Source of the DNA: Photobacterium malacitanum
Lineage (GTDB): Bacteria; Pseudomonadota; Gammaproteobacteria; Enterobacterales; Vibrionaceae
DNA: 64,000 nt
Assembly: GCF_900185615.1 (NCBI RefSeq)
Contig: NZ_FYAK01000014.1
Coordinates: forward strand, 1-64,000
Direction: 5' to 3'
Shown here: positions 51,989 through 64,000 of the stretch, in pieces
Layout: each line of letters opens with the position of its first letter
Numbering within the stretch: the stretch's first letter is position 1
Made by a program: the position numbers and the translations under genes
The notes under the pieces: model-generated
The model's database searches: none
What the model was told of the DNA's origin: nothing
Seen by the model: only the letters and a program-made list of their open reading frames with translations

Positions 51989-52246
51989 TTAATGTTCTCT
52001 GTCGTTATGCTTGGTTGGCGGAACGGGGTCGTAACCACCGTCATTTAAAGGGTGACATTTTAATAGACGTTTCGCCGCTAACCAACAACCTTTTCGCGCT
52101 CCATGCGTTTTTACAGCTTCGATCGCATATTGAGAACATGTAGGGGTGAACCGACAGCGTGGCCCAAGAAGCGGGCTGATTGCCAGTTGGTAAAAGCGGA
52201 CTAGTCTGACGACTAGCCACGCGACGGGCGAGACAGGCGATGCCAT
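51989..52246 (-). CDS. yidD: Membrane protein insertion efficiency factor YidD
   Basis: An 85-residue amphipathic protein that in E. coli assists YidC-dependent insertion. Family motif [17 protein letters not shown] (29-45, C31 and C37) and [15 protein letters not shown] are present. It overlaps the 3' end of rnpA by 34 nt in another frame and ends 2 nt before yidC, so the operon is tightly packed. Confidence 0.96.
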   Translation of the reverse strand: MASPVSPVAWLVVRLVRFYQLAISPLLGPRCRFTPTCSQYAIEAVKTHGARKGCWLAAKRLLKCHPLNDGGYDPVPPTKHNDREH

Positions 52247-52569
52247 AACTTATCTAACAACGTAAATAGTTCTTCGTTACTCAAATCATTGGCTGATTTC
52301 TTAGCGATGACTACGAAGTCACAGGCTGGAAGCTGATGTTGTTTTAAACGGAAACTTTCGCGAACAACGCGCTTGAAGCGGTTTCTGTCGACAGCAGTTT
52401 TAATCTGTTTTTTAGGAACAGCCAGACCGAGACGGGGGTGGTCGAATTCGTTAGAACGGGCAAGAATAGTCAAGTGAGGAGAGCCAGCACGATGAGCTTG
52501 CTGGAAGACAGTTTTGTAATGTTCGGGAGTTAACAAACGTAACTCCCGAGAAAAAGCGTACTTATTCAA
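52213..52569 (-). CDS. rnpA: Ribonuclease P protein component
   Basis: Basic cofactor of the RNase P ribozyme, which trims tRNA 5' ends. The 118 residues include the conserved RNR-type motif [15 protein letters not shown] (60-74) and the N-terminal [10 protein letters not shown] strand. It lies 15 bp after rpmH, as in nearly all bacteria. Confidence 0.97.
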   Translation of the reverse strand: MNKYAFSRELRLLTPEHYKTVFQQAHRAGSPHLTILARSNEFDHPRLGLAVPKKQIKTAVDRNRFKRVVRESFRLKQHQLPACDFVVIAKKSANDLSNEELFTLLDKLWHRLSRPSRG

Positions 52570-52584
52570 AATAATCGTCGATGA

Positions 52585-52719
52585 TTACTTAGAAAGACGC
52601 TTACGGCCTTTAGCGCGACGTGCATTGATTGTTGCACGACCGTTCTTAGTTGCCATACGAGCACGGAAGCCGTGACTACGCTTACGCTTAAGAACAGAAG
52701 GTTGGAATGTGCGTTTCAT
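52585..52719 (-). CDS. rpmH: 50S ribosomal protein L34
   Basis: A 44-residue, highly basic ribosomal protein beginning MKRTFQPS and ending KGRKRLSK, matching the invariant L34 family. It is the first gene of rpmH-rnpA-yidD-yidC, preceded by AAGG and two tandem promoters. Confidence 0.98.
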   Translation of the reverse strand: MKRTFQPSVLKRKRSHGFRARMATKNGRATINARRAKGRKRLSK

Positions 52720-52807
52720 GGTTTTACCTTAAATTAACTGATCAGTTTTTAAGTTTGTTAGATGTAATTAGCCATAATTGGACAATTACCACCAACAAAG
52801 AGGCGGA

Positions 52808-52836
52808 ATTGTAATCACTGACCAACAAAGAGTCAA
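52808..52836 (-). promoter_or_regulatory. rpmH promoter, proximal
   Basis: On the minus strand -35 TTGACT (52831-52836), 17-bp spacer, -10 TACAAT (52808-52813), about 90 bp upstream of the rpmH start. The promoter elements are near consensus. Confidence 0.85.
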
Positions 52837-52868
52837 TAATTATACCCACATCTAATGACGGGCGCTGC

Positions 52869-52896
52869 ATTATACGTTTTATAGCGCGAAGTTCAA
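52869..52896 (-). promoter_or_regulatory. rpmH promoter, distal
   Basis: On the minus strand -35 TTGAAC (52891-52896), 16-bp spacer, perfect -10 TATAAT (52869-52874). Its -35 lies only 7 bp from the stop codon of the upstream ABC ATPase gene. Confidence 0.75.
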
Positions 52897-52902
52897 GGAT
52901 CC

Positions 52903-53640
52903 TTATTGGATCCCAATTTGAGTCAAAAAGGCCTTTAGTCGCGGATCGTTAGGGTGATTAAAGATCTGCTGTGGTGGCCCTTGCTCTACAAATTGACCGT
53001 CGGCCATGAAGATCACTCTGTCGGCAACTTCGCGCGCAAACTGTAACTCATGGGTGACGATCAACATGGTTTGTCGCTGCTGTGCCAATTGTTTGATCAA
53101 GTTTAGCACTTCGTTTACCCACACAGGATCCAGCGCTGATGTGGGCTCATCTAGCAACAGTAATTCAGCATCTAACGCCATTGCACGACCAATCCCCACT
53201 CGCTGCTGTTGACCACCAGAAAGGGCGGCGGGGTAATGATTAGCTTTATCAGCTAAGCCAATATCGGTCAAAATACTCAGTGCTTGCTGTTGTGCTTGTT
53301 GATTGTCGAGTCCTTTAACAACTTTTAGCCCTTCACTGATATTTTGTTGGGCGGTAAGGTGATTAAATAACGCGTAATTTTGAAACACAAATCCGGTTTG
53401 GCGTCGCAGGGCTAAAATGTCATTTTTTTTAGGTTGCTGGCAATCAACCTCAACATTATTAATAGTGATAGTGCCGCTGTTAGCGCTATCAAGGTAATTA
53501 AGGCAACGTAAAAAGGTTGATTTACCTGTCCCTGATGGGCCGATAATTGCCACGATTTCGCCTTGGTTAATTTGTAGGTCGAGATCGCTAAAAACAGTAT
53601 GTTCGCCAAAGCGCTTAGTGAGTTTTTTTATGTTTATCAT
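52903..53640 (-). CDS. Polar amino-acid ABC transporter, ATP-binding protein
   Basis: A 245-residue ATPase of the GlnQ/TcyN type. Walker A GPSGTGKST (34-42), Q-loop FQNYALF, signature LSGGQQQR (near 138-145), Walker B LLLLDEPTSALD (near 158-169) and the switch His in VTHE are intact. It overlaps the permease by 4 nt. The closest known relatives import polar amino acids such as cystine; the substrate is not certain. Confidence 0.93.
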   Translation of the reverse strand: MINIKKLTKRFGEHTVFSDLDLQINQGEIVAIIGPSGTGKSTFLRCLNYLDSANSGTITINNVEVDCQQPKKNDILALRRQTGFVFQNYALFNHLTAQQNISEGLKVVKGLDNQQAQQQALSILTDIGLADKANHYPAALSGGQQQRVGIGRAMALDAELLLLDEPTSALDPVWVNEVLNLIKQLAQQRQTMLIVTHELQFAREVADRVIFMADGQFVEQGPPQQIFNHPNDPRLKAFLTQIGIQ

Positions 53641-54308
53641 CGTACATAGGCCTTGTCTAAACGTGTTTCAGCTAGCTGTTGTAAGCGAGTAAGCACTATC
53701 ACTACAACCCAATATATTACTGCTACAGCAAGGAAAGCTTCAAAGAATTTAAAGCTTGATGAGGCTTCCATTTGTGCTTTTGCCATGATTTCAGGCACCC
53801 CAAGCGTAAAGGCTAGTGAGGTTGATTTGATCATATCAATAAAATAATTCATCAATGACGGTAACGCGATACGGGTTGCTTGCGGCAATATGATGCGACG
53901 CATGGTTTGCGATTCTGTCATTCCAATCGATAAGCTTGCTTCTCGTTGGCTGCGATCTACACCCATAATGGCGGCGCGAATACTTTCTGCCATATAGGCA
54001 GCAAAATGAAGACTAAGGCCGATCACTGCGGCGCTAAAAGCATTCAGTCCAACTAAGCCTGGCATCACTTGTGGCAAGCCATAATAGAGTAAAAAGAGTT
54101 GAACGAGTAACGGTGTACCACGGAAAAAACTGATATAAAGCTGCGTTAGCGAGTTCAGCACAGGCAGCTGATAAATACGAATTAAAGCGAGAATTAAGCC
54201 AAGTATCAGGGCAAAAACAGCCCCAAGTGCAGCCATAGATAATGTCGTTGGTAGGTATTTCAACAAAATAGGCATCAACGACAACATATAATTAAAATCA
54301 AAACCCAT
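53637..54308 (-). CDS. Polar amino-acid ABC transporter, permease
   Basis: A 223-residue HisM/GlnP-type permease with about five membrane helices and the EAA loop EASLSIGMTESQTMRRIILPQA-like region near 137-158, which docks on the ATPase. It is the middle gene of the three-gene operon. Confidence 0.93.
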   Translation of the reverse strand: MGFDFNYMLSLMPILLKYLPTTLSMAALGAVFALILGLILALIRIYQLPVLNSLTQLYISFFRGTPLLVQLFLLYYGLPQVMPGLVGLNAFSAAVIGLSLHFAAYMAESIRAAIMGVDRSQREASLSIGMTESQTMRRIILPQATRIALPSLMNYFIDMIKSTSLAFTLGVPEIMAKAQMEASSSFKFFEAFLAVAVIYWVVVIVLTRLQQLAETRLDKAYVR

Positions 54309-54387
54309 AATGGTGATCCGTTTTACTGATTAAGCAAGGTGAGACAGACTCCACCAGTGACAATTACTATCAATGGTGGAATGAAGA

Positions 54388-55152
54388 TTATTGAGTGATA
54401 TCGCTATGGAACCATTTGGTTGAGATCGCTTTTAAGGTGCCATCATCACGCATAGCCGTTAATGCCTTATTTACTTGTTGTTGTAATAACTCACCTTTGG
54501 CGTTATTTAAAAATGGCCATGCATTTTCAATGGTAGCAAAGGGTTTTCCGGCTAATTGTAACGGTAGTGGTTTACTATTAATGATCGCTAGCGACGATAA
54601 ACGATCCATTACAAAGGCATCTGTGCGACCTAACGCCACATCTTGTTCAATACCACTATCATAGGTTTTGATATTAATTTGCTTAGCATTAGGTAACTGG
54701 CGCAATAACTGTTCATAGTTGGAACCGAGATTAACCCCTACTGTTTTTCCATCTAAGTCTGCAGGTGAGTGGATGCTCGTATTACCTTTACGAACCACAA
54801 GTTGTGCACCGTCAATAACATAAGGTTGGCTGAATAAAAATTTGGTTTGGCGGGCAGGTGTAATAGTAATTTGGTTAGAAATAGTATCAATTCGTCCTGT
54901 TTCTAGTTGACCAAATAAACCTGAAAAACTCGCAGTAACAAATTCAACTTGGTAATCGTTACGTTTGCCTATTTCATTCCATAGGTCGACTTCAAACCCC
55001 TGCAATTTATCTTTACTTACAAACGTGAATGGAAAATAACGACCAGACATGCCCACTTTAACTGTGGTTGCAGCCATGACACTCGTCGTTGTACAAGCAA
55101 GTAGTGTACTTGCAATCACAAGAGGTTTTATCCAGTTTTTCATTCGGTACAT
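54388..55152 (-). CDS. Polar amino-acid ABC transporter, periplasmic binding protein
   Basis: A 254-residue family 3 solute-binding protein with signal peptide MKNWIKPLVIASTLLACTTT and cleavage probably after VMA. The SBP_bac_3 core begins VKVGMSGRYFPFTF and contains GFEVDLWNEIG and the domain-linking segments. ATGs at 55152 and 55143 both have usable AAGG spacing, so the start may be three codons later. It is the first gene of the operon and resembles cystine/polar amino-acid binders. Confidence 0.92.
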   Translation of the reverse strand: MYRMKNWIKPLVIASTLLACTTTSVMAATTVKVGMSGRYFPFTFVSKDKLQGFEVDLWNEIGKRNDYQVEFVTASFSGLFGQLETGRIDTISNQITITPARQTKFLFSQPYVIDGAQLVVRKGNTSIHSPADLDGKTVGVNLGSNYEQLLRQLPNAKQINIKTYDSGIEQDVALGRTDAFVMDRLSSLAIINSKPLPLQLAGKPFATIENAWPFLNNAKGELLQQQVNKALTAMRDDGTLKAISTKWFHSDITQ

Positions 55153-55619
55153 TCCTTACCTTGATAGAGATTTATTTGGTGAGGCCATCCTACCTTGGTA
55201 TTAAATGGTAAAGATAATAATTAACAGTTATTTGAAATAACCATTTGTTTGGCTGATGACATATTACACTTCAATGTCATGCTTTTTTCGGCATATAGAA
55301 AGCGTGTATTTGGCATAGAAAGGTTACCCACAACGATGAATTTTCTCTGTGGATGATAATTGATGACGATATAATGGACATTATTAAGCAAAAACAGCAT
55401 TAAACGGGGAATGAGCGACTTATATTTGTGATTGATGTGTTAATATAGCTGTGGGTAAAGGTAGGTTAAATTGTGCTGATCTTACATTTTATTGTGCGAT
55501 CTATGTGCATAAGTTCGATCTTATTCACTGGATCTGCGATCTCTTTACTGGTGATCCTTGTTCAGCACGTATAAAATTATCCTCCTTTTATGTTTTGTTT
55601 ATTCAGTGTGGAGTCTACC
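55153..55619 (+). promoter_or_regulatory. dnaA upstream region with DnaA boxes
   Basis: This 467-bp region holds dnaA control signals. Near-consensus DnaA boxes, each one base off TTATCCACA, are TTACCCACA at 55324-55332, TCATCCACA (minus strand) at 55348-55356 and TTACCCACA (minus strand) at 55450-55458. TATAAT at 55370-55375 is a good -10; the second box lies where its -35 would be. This fits autorepression of dnaA. A short ORF at 55451-55714 overlaps dnaA and looks spurious. Confidence 0.75.
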
Positions 55620-57020
55620 TTGTCATCTTCGCTATGGTTGCAGTGCCTTCAACGCCTTCAGGAAGAACTCCCTGCGACAGAATTCAGTATGTGGCTGCGT
55701 CCGCTTCAGGCTGAATTAAATGATCATACCTTGACATTATTTGCTCCTAATCGATTTGTATTAGATTGGGTGCGTGATAAATATCTTAATAATATTAATC
55801 GACTGCTGAATGAATTCTGCGGTGCTGACGCGCCGAGTCTGCGATTTGAAGTCGGTAGTAAACCTGTTGCGACACCGCCACAACCAGTTGCGCCGCCAGT
55901 ATTTACCTTGCCACAATCAAAACCTCGTACTACTGAGCCTGAGCCGATGCATTACGAGCCTGCACCCTCTTCGATACAAGCTGAATCGCCAGGGGGCTAT
56001 CGTTCAAATGTAAATCCTAAGCATAATTTTAATAATTTTGTTGAAGGTAAATCGAACCAGTTAGGTCTTGCTGCATGTCGTCAGGTATCAGACAACCCCG
56101 GTGCGGCGTATAACCCATTATTTTTATATGGCGGTACCGGTTTAGGTAAAACGCACTTATTGCATGCGGTGGGTAATGCGATCGCTAATCGTAAACCCAA
56201 TGCTAAAGTGGTTTACATGCATTCAGAACGTTTTGTGCAAGATATGGTGAAAGCATTGCAAAATAACGCCATTGAAGAATTTAAGCGTTATTACCGTAGT
56301 GTCGACGCATTATTAATTGATGACATTCAATTTTTTGCTAATAAAGAGCGTTCACAAGAAGAATTTTTTCATACCTTTAATGCGTTATTAGAAGGTAATC
56401 AACAAATTATTCTTACTTCTGATCGTTACCCGCGTGAAATTAACGGGGTAGAAGATCGCTTAAAATCGCGTTTTGGGTGGGGATTAACGGTAGCGATTGA
56501 ACCGCCAGAGCTTGAAACTCGCGTTGCTATTCTAATGAAGAAAGCCGAAGATCATAATATTCGATTGGCTGATGAAGTCGCGTTCTTTATCGCTAAGCGT
56601 TTACGTTCTAATGTGCGAGAGTTAGAAGGGGCATTGAATCGCGTTATTGCCAATGCTAATTTTACTGGTCGTGCAATTACGATTGATTTTGTGCGTGAAG
56701 CGTTACGCGATTTACTCGCATTACAAGAAAAGTTGGTAACCATTGATAATATTCAAAAGACGGTTGCTGAATATTATAAAATAAAGATGGCAGATATGCT
56801 GTCTAAGCGTCGTTCTCGTAGTGTTGCTCGTCCACGTCAAATGGCGATGGCACTGGCGAAAGAGCTGACAAACCACAGTCTTCCTGAGATTGGCGATGCC
56901 TTTGGTGGTCGCGATCATACTACCGTGCTCCATGCTTGTCGTAAGATCGAGCAATTACGTGAAGAAAGCCACGATATTAAAGAAGATTATTCAAACTTAA
57001 TTAGAACGTTGTCGTCTTAA
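55620..57020 (+). CDS. dnaA: Chromosomal replication initiator DnaA
   Basis: AAA+ initiator that binds the DnaA boxes of oriC and unwinds it. The 466-residue protein is placed at the TTG start (55620), with GGAG six bases upstream and the Vibrio-type N-terminus SSSLWLQCL; an in-frame extension from 55590 has no such support. Domain I (about 1-85), variable linker (about 86-135), AAA+ domain with Walker A GGTGLGKT (171-178) and Walker B LLIDDIQF, and domain IV HTH with signature [11 protein letters not shown]. dnaN follows directly. Confidence 0.97.
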   Translation: MSSSLWLQCLQRLQEELPATEFSMWLRPLQAELNDHTLTLFAPNRFVLDWVRDKYLNNINRLLNEFCGADAPSLRFEVGSKPVATPPQPVAPPVFTLPQSKPRTTEPEPMHYEPAPSSIQAESPGGYRSNVNPKHNFNNFVEGKSNQLGLAACRQVSDNPGAAYNPLFLYGGTGLGKTHLLHAVGNAIANRKPNAKVVYMHSERFVQDMVKALQNNAIEEFKRYYRSVDALLIDDIQFFANKERSQEEFFHTFNALLEGNQQIILTSDRYPREINGVEDRLKSRFGWGLTVAIEPPELETRVAILMKKAEDHNIRLADEVAFFIAKRLRSNVRELEGALNRVIANANFTGRAITIDFVREALRDLLALQEKLVTIDNIQKTVAEYYKIKMADMLSKRRSRSVARPRQMAMALAKELTNHSLPEIGDAFGGRDHTTVLHACRKIEQLREESHDIKEDYSNLIRTLSS

Positions 57021-57021
57021 T

Positions 57022-58122
57022 ATGAAATTTACTGTTGAACGTGAACATTTATTAAAACCTTTGCAACAGGTAACTGGTGCACTAGGGGGTCGTCCGTCAT
57101 TACCGATTCTAGGTAATATTCTGCTGCAAGTTGAGAATGGCTGTTTATCGATGACAGGCACCGATCTTGAAGTCGAATTGATCGCGAAGATTGCATTGGA
57201 AGGCGATTTTGAAGCTGGTGCAGTAACAGTACCGTCACGTAAATTTTTAGATATCTGCCGTGGTTTGCCTGATAGCGCGACCATTGCAGTTATCTATGAA
57301 GGTGATCGCGTTTTAATTCGCTCTGGTCGTAGTCGTTATACGTTAACAACGTTACCTGCTGCTGATTTTCCAAATATTGAAGATTGGCAAAGTGAGGTTG
57401 AATTTACCCTTGAGCAAGGGCGTATGCGTCAACTGATCGACAGTACTCAGTTTTCAATGGCAAACCAAGATGTTCGTTACTACTTAAATGGAATGTTATT
57501 TGAGACCGATGGTCAACATTTGCGTTCTGTCGCAACTGATGGTCACCGTATGGCTGTATGTGCGATTAATACTGGTCATGATTTACCAACCAAACAAATT
57601 ATTGTGCCGCGTAAAGGGGTGCTTGAATTAGTGCGGTTGTTTGATAACCCTGAAGCCTTGGTTGATATTCAAATTGGTCATTCAAATTTACGCGCGACAG
57701 TGGGTAATTTTGTCTTTACCTCAAAGCTAGTTGATGGCCGCTTCCCTGATTATCGTCGTGTAATGCCACAAAATAGCACCAAATTCGTTGAAGCTAATTG
57801 TGATGAGATGCGTAAAGCATTTGCGCGAGCGGCTATTTTATCTAATGAAAAATTCCGTGGTGTTAGAGTCGGTTTATCTAATGGTGAAATACGGATCACG
57901 GCCAATAACCCGGAACAGGAAGAAGCAGAAGAGTTTCTTGATGTTGATTATGAGGGTGACAGCTTAGAGATTGGCTTCAACGTTAGTTATGTACTTGATG
58001 TTTTGAATACACTTAAGTGTGATCAAGTACGGTTGTCATTATCAGATGCTAATGCACCGTCATTAATTGAAGATGCAACCAATGATGAAGCTATGTATGT
58101 AGTAATGCCAATTAGATTGTAA
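57022..58122 (+). CDS. dnaN: DNA polymerase III beta sliding clamp
   Basis: Processivity clamp of replication. The 366-residue protein equals the E. coli length and consists of three similar clamp domains; the C-terminal peptide-binding end YVVMPIRL is conserved. It starts 1 nt after the dnaA stop, so initiator and clamp are co-transcribed. Confidence 0.98.
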   Translation: MKFTVEREHLLKPLQQVTGALGGRPSLPILGNILLQVENGCLSMTGTDLEVELIAKIALEGDFEAGAVTVPSRKFLDICRGLPDSATIAVIYEGDRVLIRSGRSRYTLTTLPAADFPNIEDWQSEVEFTLEQGRMRQLIDSTQFSMANQDVRYYLNGMLFETDGQHLRSVATDGHRMAVCAINTGHDLPTKQIIVPRKGVLELVRLFDNPEALVDIQIGHSNLRATVGNFVFTSKLVDGRFPDYRRVMPQNSTKFVEANCDEMRKAFARAAILSNEKFRGVRVGLSNGEIRITANNPEQEEAEEFLDVDYEGDSLEIGFNVSYVLDVLNTLKCDQVRLSLSDANAPSLIEDATNDEAMYVVMPIRL

Positions 58123-58124
58123 CT

Positions 58125-59207
58125 ATGGCACTTACTCGATTATTGGTGCAGGATTTTCGTAATATTGCTCAGTGTGATATTGCATTAGCCAATGGGTTTA
58201 ATTTTTTAGTTGGCGCTAATGGCAGCGGTAAAACCAGTGTCCTTGAAGCAATTCATTATCTAGGACACGGACGTTCATTCCGCAGCCATTTAACCAGTCG
58301 TGTAATTCGCCATGAACAGCAACAGCTATTTATTCATGGCCGAGTAACCGATAATAATGATCTCACTTTACCGGTGGGGATCAGTAAACAGCGTGATGGC
58401 ACGACGGAAGTTAAAATTGGTGGAGAGGGTCATCAAAAGCTCGCTCAACTGGCGCAGATTTTGCCACTTCAGTTAATTACTCCTGAAGGGTTCGATTTAT
58501 TAATTGGCGGACCTAAATTTCGACGGGCTTTTATTGATTGGGGTGTGTTTCATGTTGAACCAAAGTTCTATAATGCATGGAGCCGCTTAAAAAGACTAAC
58601 GAAACAGCGTAATGCATTATTAAAGCAAGCACGTAGTTATCGTGAACTCAGTTATTGGGATCAAGAACTGGCATTACTTGCTGAGCAAATTAGTGTGTGG
58701 CGCCAAGATTATATTGATGCTGTTAAAATTAAAGCAGCTGAGATATGTCAGGTGTTTTTACCTGAGTTTGATATTCAGCTCGGTTTTTATCGAGGCTGGG
58801 AAAAAGAGACACCGTATGCTGAGCTGCTACAACGTAATTTTGAACGTGACTGTCAGCTTGGCTATACCGTAAGTGGGCCTCATAAGGCTGATTTACGCAT
58901 CAAAGTTGCTGGAACACCGGTTGAGGACGTATTGTCCCGCGGTCAGTTAAAGTTAATGGTGTGTGCGTTGCGTTTAGCGCAAGGTTTACATCTAACCGAG
59001 ACCACCGGCAAACAGTGTATTTACCTAATTGATGATTTTGCTTCCGAATTGGATAGCCATAGGCGAGCGTTGCTTGCGCAGCGATTAAAGGAAACTAACG
59101 CCCAAGTGTTCATTAGTGCTATTAGTCGCGAGCAAGTGGTTGATATGCTTGATGAAAATGGTAAGTTGTTCATGGTTGAACACGGTAAGATAACACAGGA
59201 TAATTAA
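58125..59207 (+). CDS. recF: DNA replication and repair protein RecF
   Basis: SMC-like ATPase that loads RecA at single-strand gaps with RecO and RecR. The 360-residue protein has Walker [11 protein letters not shown] (30-39), the LSRGQ signature (here [10 protein letters not shown] near 270) and Walker [12 protein letters not shown] near 302. It lies 2 nt after dnaN in the dnaA-dnaN-recF-gyrB order. Confidence 0.97.
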   Translation: MALTRLLVQDFRNIAQCDIALANGFNFLVGANGSGKTSVLEAIHYLGHGRSFRSHLTSRVIRHEQQQLFIHGRVTDNNDLTLPVGISKQRDGTTEVKIGGEGHQKLAQLAQILPLQLITPEGFDLLIGGPKFRRAFIDWGVFHVEPKFYNAWSRLKRLTKQRNALLKQARSYRELSYWDQELALLAEQISVWRQDYIDAVKIKAAEICQVFLPEFDIQLGFYRGWEKETPYAELLQRNFERDCQLGYTVSGPHKADLRIKVAGTPVEDVLSRGQLKLMVCALRLAQGLHLTETTGKQCIYLIDDFASELDSHRRALLAQRLKETNAQVFISAISREQVVDMLDENGKLFMVEHGKITQDN

Positions 59208-61640
<2,433 letters not shown>

Positions 61641-61663
61641 TTTGTTGTTAGGTTAATACTTAT

Positions 61664-61696
61664 AAAAACGCCGCTATCATTAGCGGCGTTTTTTTA
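61664..61696 (+). terminator. Terminator after gyrB
   Basis: AAAAACGCCGCTA-TCAT-TAGCGGCGTTTTT, a strong hairpin with T-run, 23 nt after the gyrB stop. Confidence 0.92.
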
Positions 61697-61755
61697 TGGA
61701 TAATATTTGTCATCTACGTTGTATTTTATCTCGATAGTAATAGGGGAGGGCAGCA

Positions 61756-63006
61756 TTAGCCTGCCGCATAAGCTCGTGTGATTTCTTCAGCTATTATCTT
61801 TATTCCTTGTTCCATCTGCTCATCACTTTGAACGTAGTTCATCCGTAAACATTGCTGACTATGTTGCCATGGTTGTTGTAAACCAATAAAGAAATATTCG
61901 CCAGGGACAATCAATACACCGCGGGCTTTTAAGCGTTGATATAGCGCTTTAGTGGTAATTGGTAATTCATCACACCATAACCATAAGAATATTGCCCCTT
62001 CAGGCTTATGGATTCGAAACCGTTCATCCTTGATATAGTGCTGTAATAAACTCACTGCATGCTGAGCTTTACGGTGGTAATAAGGACGAATCACTTCATG
62101 GCTTAGCCGTAATAGATCATTACGACTAATTAATTTGTCAGCAATCGCTGGCCCTAAACTGCCAGGAGCAAGATTGATAATGCCATTGATATTAGTGAGC
62201 GCGGTAATTATCTCTTTTTTAGCAATGACGATACCACAGCGAATCCCCGGTAATCCCAACTTAGATAAGCTCATACATAAGATAGTATTGTGGTTCCAAA
62301 ATGGAGTGACATCAGCAAAGATAATATCAGGGAAAGGCATGCCATAGGCGTTATCGATAATCAGCGGAATATTGTGCGCTTGGGCAAGGGTATCGAGTTG
62401 TTTAATCTCATCATCAGTGAGTACATTACCGGTTGGGTTAGTCGGACGTGATGCACAAATAGCACCAATAGTGTCATCAATCACCAATTGGCTAAAATCG
62501 ATATGGTATTTAAACAGGCCATTATCCAACACACTGATTGTCGGTTGGTAAGAGATAAACATATCCGGCTCAAGGCCAGCGTCTGCATAGCCAATATATT
62601 CTGGCGACAGCGGCAACAGAATTTTTTTATGGCTGCCATTCTGACATTTTCCGGCTAATAAATTAAATAAATTAAAGAAGGCACTTTGACTGCCATTGGT
62701 TAGGGTGATGTTGTCACTACTGATGTTCCAACCATAGTGGTGGTTGAGAAGTGTCGCGAGGGCAGTGATAAAACGGTCTTTGCCTTGCGGGCCATCGTAG
62801 TTGGTGATCGACGCGGTTAACTCTCCAGTCGTAGCCATGTCGGCCAGTAGTTGATTAAAATAGTCGACCATCGCCGGAATTTGAGCTGGGTTACCACCAC
62901 CAAGCATAATGGCATCAGGGTTAGTCAGACCATCGTTTAGATCGTGCATTAATTGAGTAATGCCTGAATCGCCAGCGAACTTATCGCCAAAGCTAGAAAA
63001 TTCCAT
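61756..63006 (-). CDS. avtA: Valine-pyruvate aminotransferase AvtA
   Basis: PLP-dependent class I aminotransferase exchanging amino groups between valine, alanine and their keto acids; a second route to valine beside IlvE. The 416-residue protein follows E. coli AvtA closely, with the N-terminal GDKFAGDSGITQLMHDLNDG segment (about 7-26), SRPTNPTGNV-like substrate loop and the Schiff-base lysine in CMSLSKLGLPG near 250. It is transcribed alone, convergent with gyrB. Confidence 0.95.
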   Translation of the reverse strand: MEFSSFGDKFAGDSGITQLMHDLNDGLTNPDAIMLGGGNPAQIPAMVDYFNQLLADMATTGELTASITNYDGPQGKDRFITALATLLNHHYGWNISSDNITLTNGSQSAFFNLFNLLAGKCQNGSHKKILLPLSPEYIGYADAGLEPDMFISYQPTISVLDNGLFKYHIDFSQLVIDDTIGAICASRPTNPTGNVLTDDEIKQLDTLAQAHNIPLIIDNAYGMPFPDIIFADVTPFWNHNTILCMSLSKLGLPGIRCGIVIAKKEIITALTNINGIINLAPGSLGPAIADKLISRNDLLRLSHEVIRPYYHRKAQHAVSLLQHYIKDERFRIHKPEGAIFLWLWCDELPITTKALYQRLKARGVLIVPGEYFFIGLQQPWQHSQQCLRMNYVQSDEQMEQGIKIIAEEITRAYAAG

Positions 63007-63146
63007 GGTGCTATCGACCTCTATATCAGTGCAGGGTTACGTGCTTGCGATGCCCGTTAGTGGTGGGCGATAAATCAAAATACCTGATAGTGATCGGAAG
63101 TGAAACTTTTTGTTTGCTCTCGTGGTAGTGGTCGGCTGTGTCGATG

Positions 63147-63162
63147 TGTTTCACGTGGAACA
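63147..63162. other. parS centromere site
   Basis: TGTTTCACGTGGAACA, the exact 16-bp ParB-binding palindrome of the Bacillus/Vibrio type, lies between avtA and glyS. ParA and ParB are encoded at 40-41.6 kb. It was the only exact copy I saw in the window. Confidence 0.95.
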
Positions 63163-63189
63163 AAGTTAAACCTTAAATATTTAGCCATA

Positions 63190-63213
63190 AAAAACCACGC
63201 CGAAGCGTGGTTT
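63190..63213 (-). terminator. Terminator of glyS
   Basis: On the minus strand AAACCACGC-TTCG-GCGTGGTTT followed by TTTATGG, 25 nt after the glyS stop. It has an extra-stable UUCG tetraloop. Confidence 0.88.
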
Positions 63214-63237
63214 ATTATTATCAACCAGTGCTAAAAG

Positions 63238-64000
63238 TTACTTTTGCAGTAATGAAATATCTGCTACTTGTAAGAACTGGTTACGTAATAAGTTAAGCAG
63301 TGCTAGACGGTTAACTTTAAGTTTTTCGTCTTCAGCCATCACCATTACGTTGTCAAAGAACGCATCAACAGCTTCGCGTAGTGATGCTAGCTCTGTTAAT
63401 GCTTGTTGGTAATCACCTGCAGCAAAGACGGGTGCTAGCGTTGCAACAACAGCTTCAACTTTAGCAGCAAGTTCTTTTTCTGCCGCTTCAACTAATAAGC
63501 TGTTATCAACCGTTGTTGGTAGCTCACCGTCAAATTTAGCTAGAATATTACCAACACGTTTATTAGCCGCTGCTAGTGATTCAGCTGCGTCTAAGTCACG
63601 GAAATGACTTACCGCTTTAACACGTTTATCAAAGTCAGACGGTTGAGTTGGATGCATTGCTAGCACAGCTTGAATAACATCAATGCTGAAGCCTGCGTCT
63701 TGATACCATGCACGGAAACGACCAAGCATGAATTCAATAACATCAGAGTCAACGTTAGCGTTCGTTAGTTTGTCACCAAATAATGAGTGCGCTTTAGCAA
63801 CTAAGTCAACAAGGTCTAAGTCGTAACCGTTTTCAACGATAATGCGTAACACACCTAAAGAAGCACGACGCAATGCAAATGGATCGCTGCCTTTTGGAGC
63901 TTGGCCAATACCAAAGATACCTACGATAGTATCTAGTTTGTCAGCCATTGCTACTGCAGAAGAAACACCAGTGCTTGGAAGTTGGTCACCAGCAAAACGA
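63238..64000 (-). CDS. glyS: Glycyl-tRNA synthetase beta subunit, C-terminal part
   Basis: Beta subunit of the tetrameric glycyl-tRNA synthetase, with tRNA-binding roles. Only the last ~253 codons are in the window; the gene runs off the right edge. Visible are the [27 protein letters not shown] segment and the C-terminal DALR-like helical anticodon-binding domain ([20 protein letters not shown] near the end). glyQ is expected beyond the edge. Confidence 0.96.
   Translation of the reverse strand, partial: RFAGDQLPSTGVSSAVAMADKLDTIVGIFGIGQAPKGSDPFALRRASLGVLRIIVENGYDLDLVDLVAKAHSLFGDKLTNANVDSDVIEFMLGRFRAWYQDAGFSIDVIQAVLAMHPTQPSDFDKRVKAVSHFRDLDAAESLAAANKRVGNILAKFDGELPTTVDNSLLVEAAEKELAAKVEAVVATLAPVFAAGDYQQALTELASLREAVDAFFDNVMVMAEDEKLKVNRLALLNLLRNQFLQVADISLLQK

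Noticed and set aside
55451..55714. An 87-residue ORF upstream of and into dnaA
   Set aside because: It overlaps dnaA in another frame, lies over the promoter and DnaA-box region, and has no family-like features.

Overview
This window is a core chromosomal segment from a gammaproteobacterium of the Vibrionaceae, most likely Photobacterium. The placement rests on protein resemblance (DnaA beginning SSSLWLQCL, a Vibrio-type 85-residue AtpE, the ilvGMEDA order, a YihD/SrkA/DsbA block) and on the enteric/vibrio arrangement around oriC. No database search was possible, so the genus is an inference. DNA is moderately AT-rich. I see no insertion sequence, prophage, CRISPR array or tRNA. Apart from one small accessory-looking block, this is the replication-origin neighbourhood.

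Layout. 1-460: 5' tip of a 16S rRNA gene (minus strand), its leader and promoter. 461-11952: the block known from E. coli next to rrnD (yrdA, DUF1488, aroE, tsaC, topoisomerase-type zinc-ribbon protein, smg, dprA, LysM protein / def, fmt, rsmB), with hemF and purEK inserted. 12079-14907: trkA-trkH potassium uptake. 14974-17410: hemolysin III-like membrane protein, an orphan FadR-type GntR regulator, a small predicted gene with a structured leader, and yihD. 17576-20836: srkA, dsbA, comM. 21022-27562: the branched-chain amino-acid operon with its attenuator and leader peptide (ilvL-ilvG-ilvM-ilvE-ilvD-ilvA), then a small XRE regulator. 28285-32524: glmS, a DeoR-family regulator and glmU. 32791-39767: the complete F1Fo ATP synthase operon atpIBEFHAGDC. 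39943-44180: parB, parA, rsmG, mnmG.

oriC lies at about 44280-44560, between mnmG and mioC. It has three AT-rich 13-mers, three well-matching DnaA boxes plus one weaker one, and 14 GATC sites in about 270 bp. Right of it are mioC, a three-gene ABC importer of the BtuCDF/FecCD type, a divergent and apparently degenerate cobalamin-adenosyltransferase-like gene, mnmE, yidC-yidD-rnpA-rpmH, a polar-amino-acid ABC transporter, dnaA-dnaN-recF-gyrB, avtA and the 3' part of glyS. A perfect parS site (63147-63162) lies between avtA and glyS, about 19 kb from oriC, and matches the chromosomal ParAB encoded in the same window.

Regulation visible in the sequence includes a PurR box over the purE promoter, the ilv attenuator with an alternative antiterminator pairing, an inverted repeat next to the -10 of the DeoR-family gene, DnaA boxes upstream of dnaA, tandem rpmH promoters, and many bidirectional hairpin terminators between convergent genes. 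I did not find a clearly new multi-gene system. The best candidates for a second look are the degenerate adenosyltransferase beside the ABC importer, the 13-bp inverted repeat joining two DnaA boxes in oriC, and the three-way-junction leader in front of a small gene at 16783.
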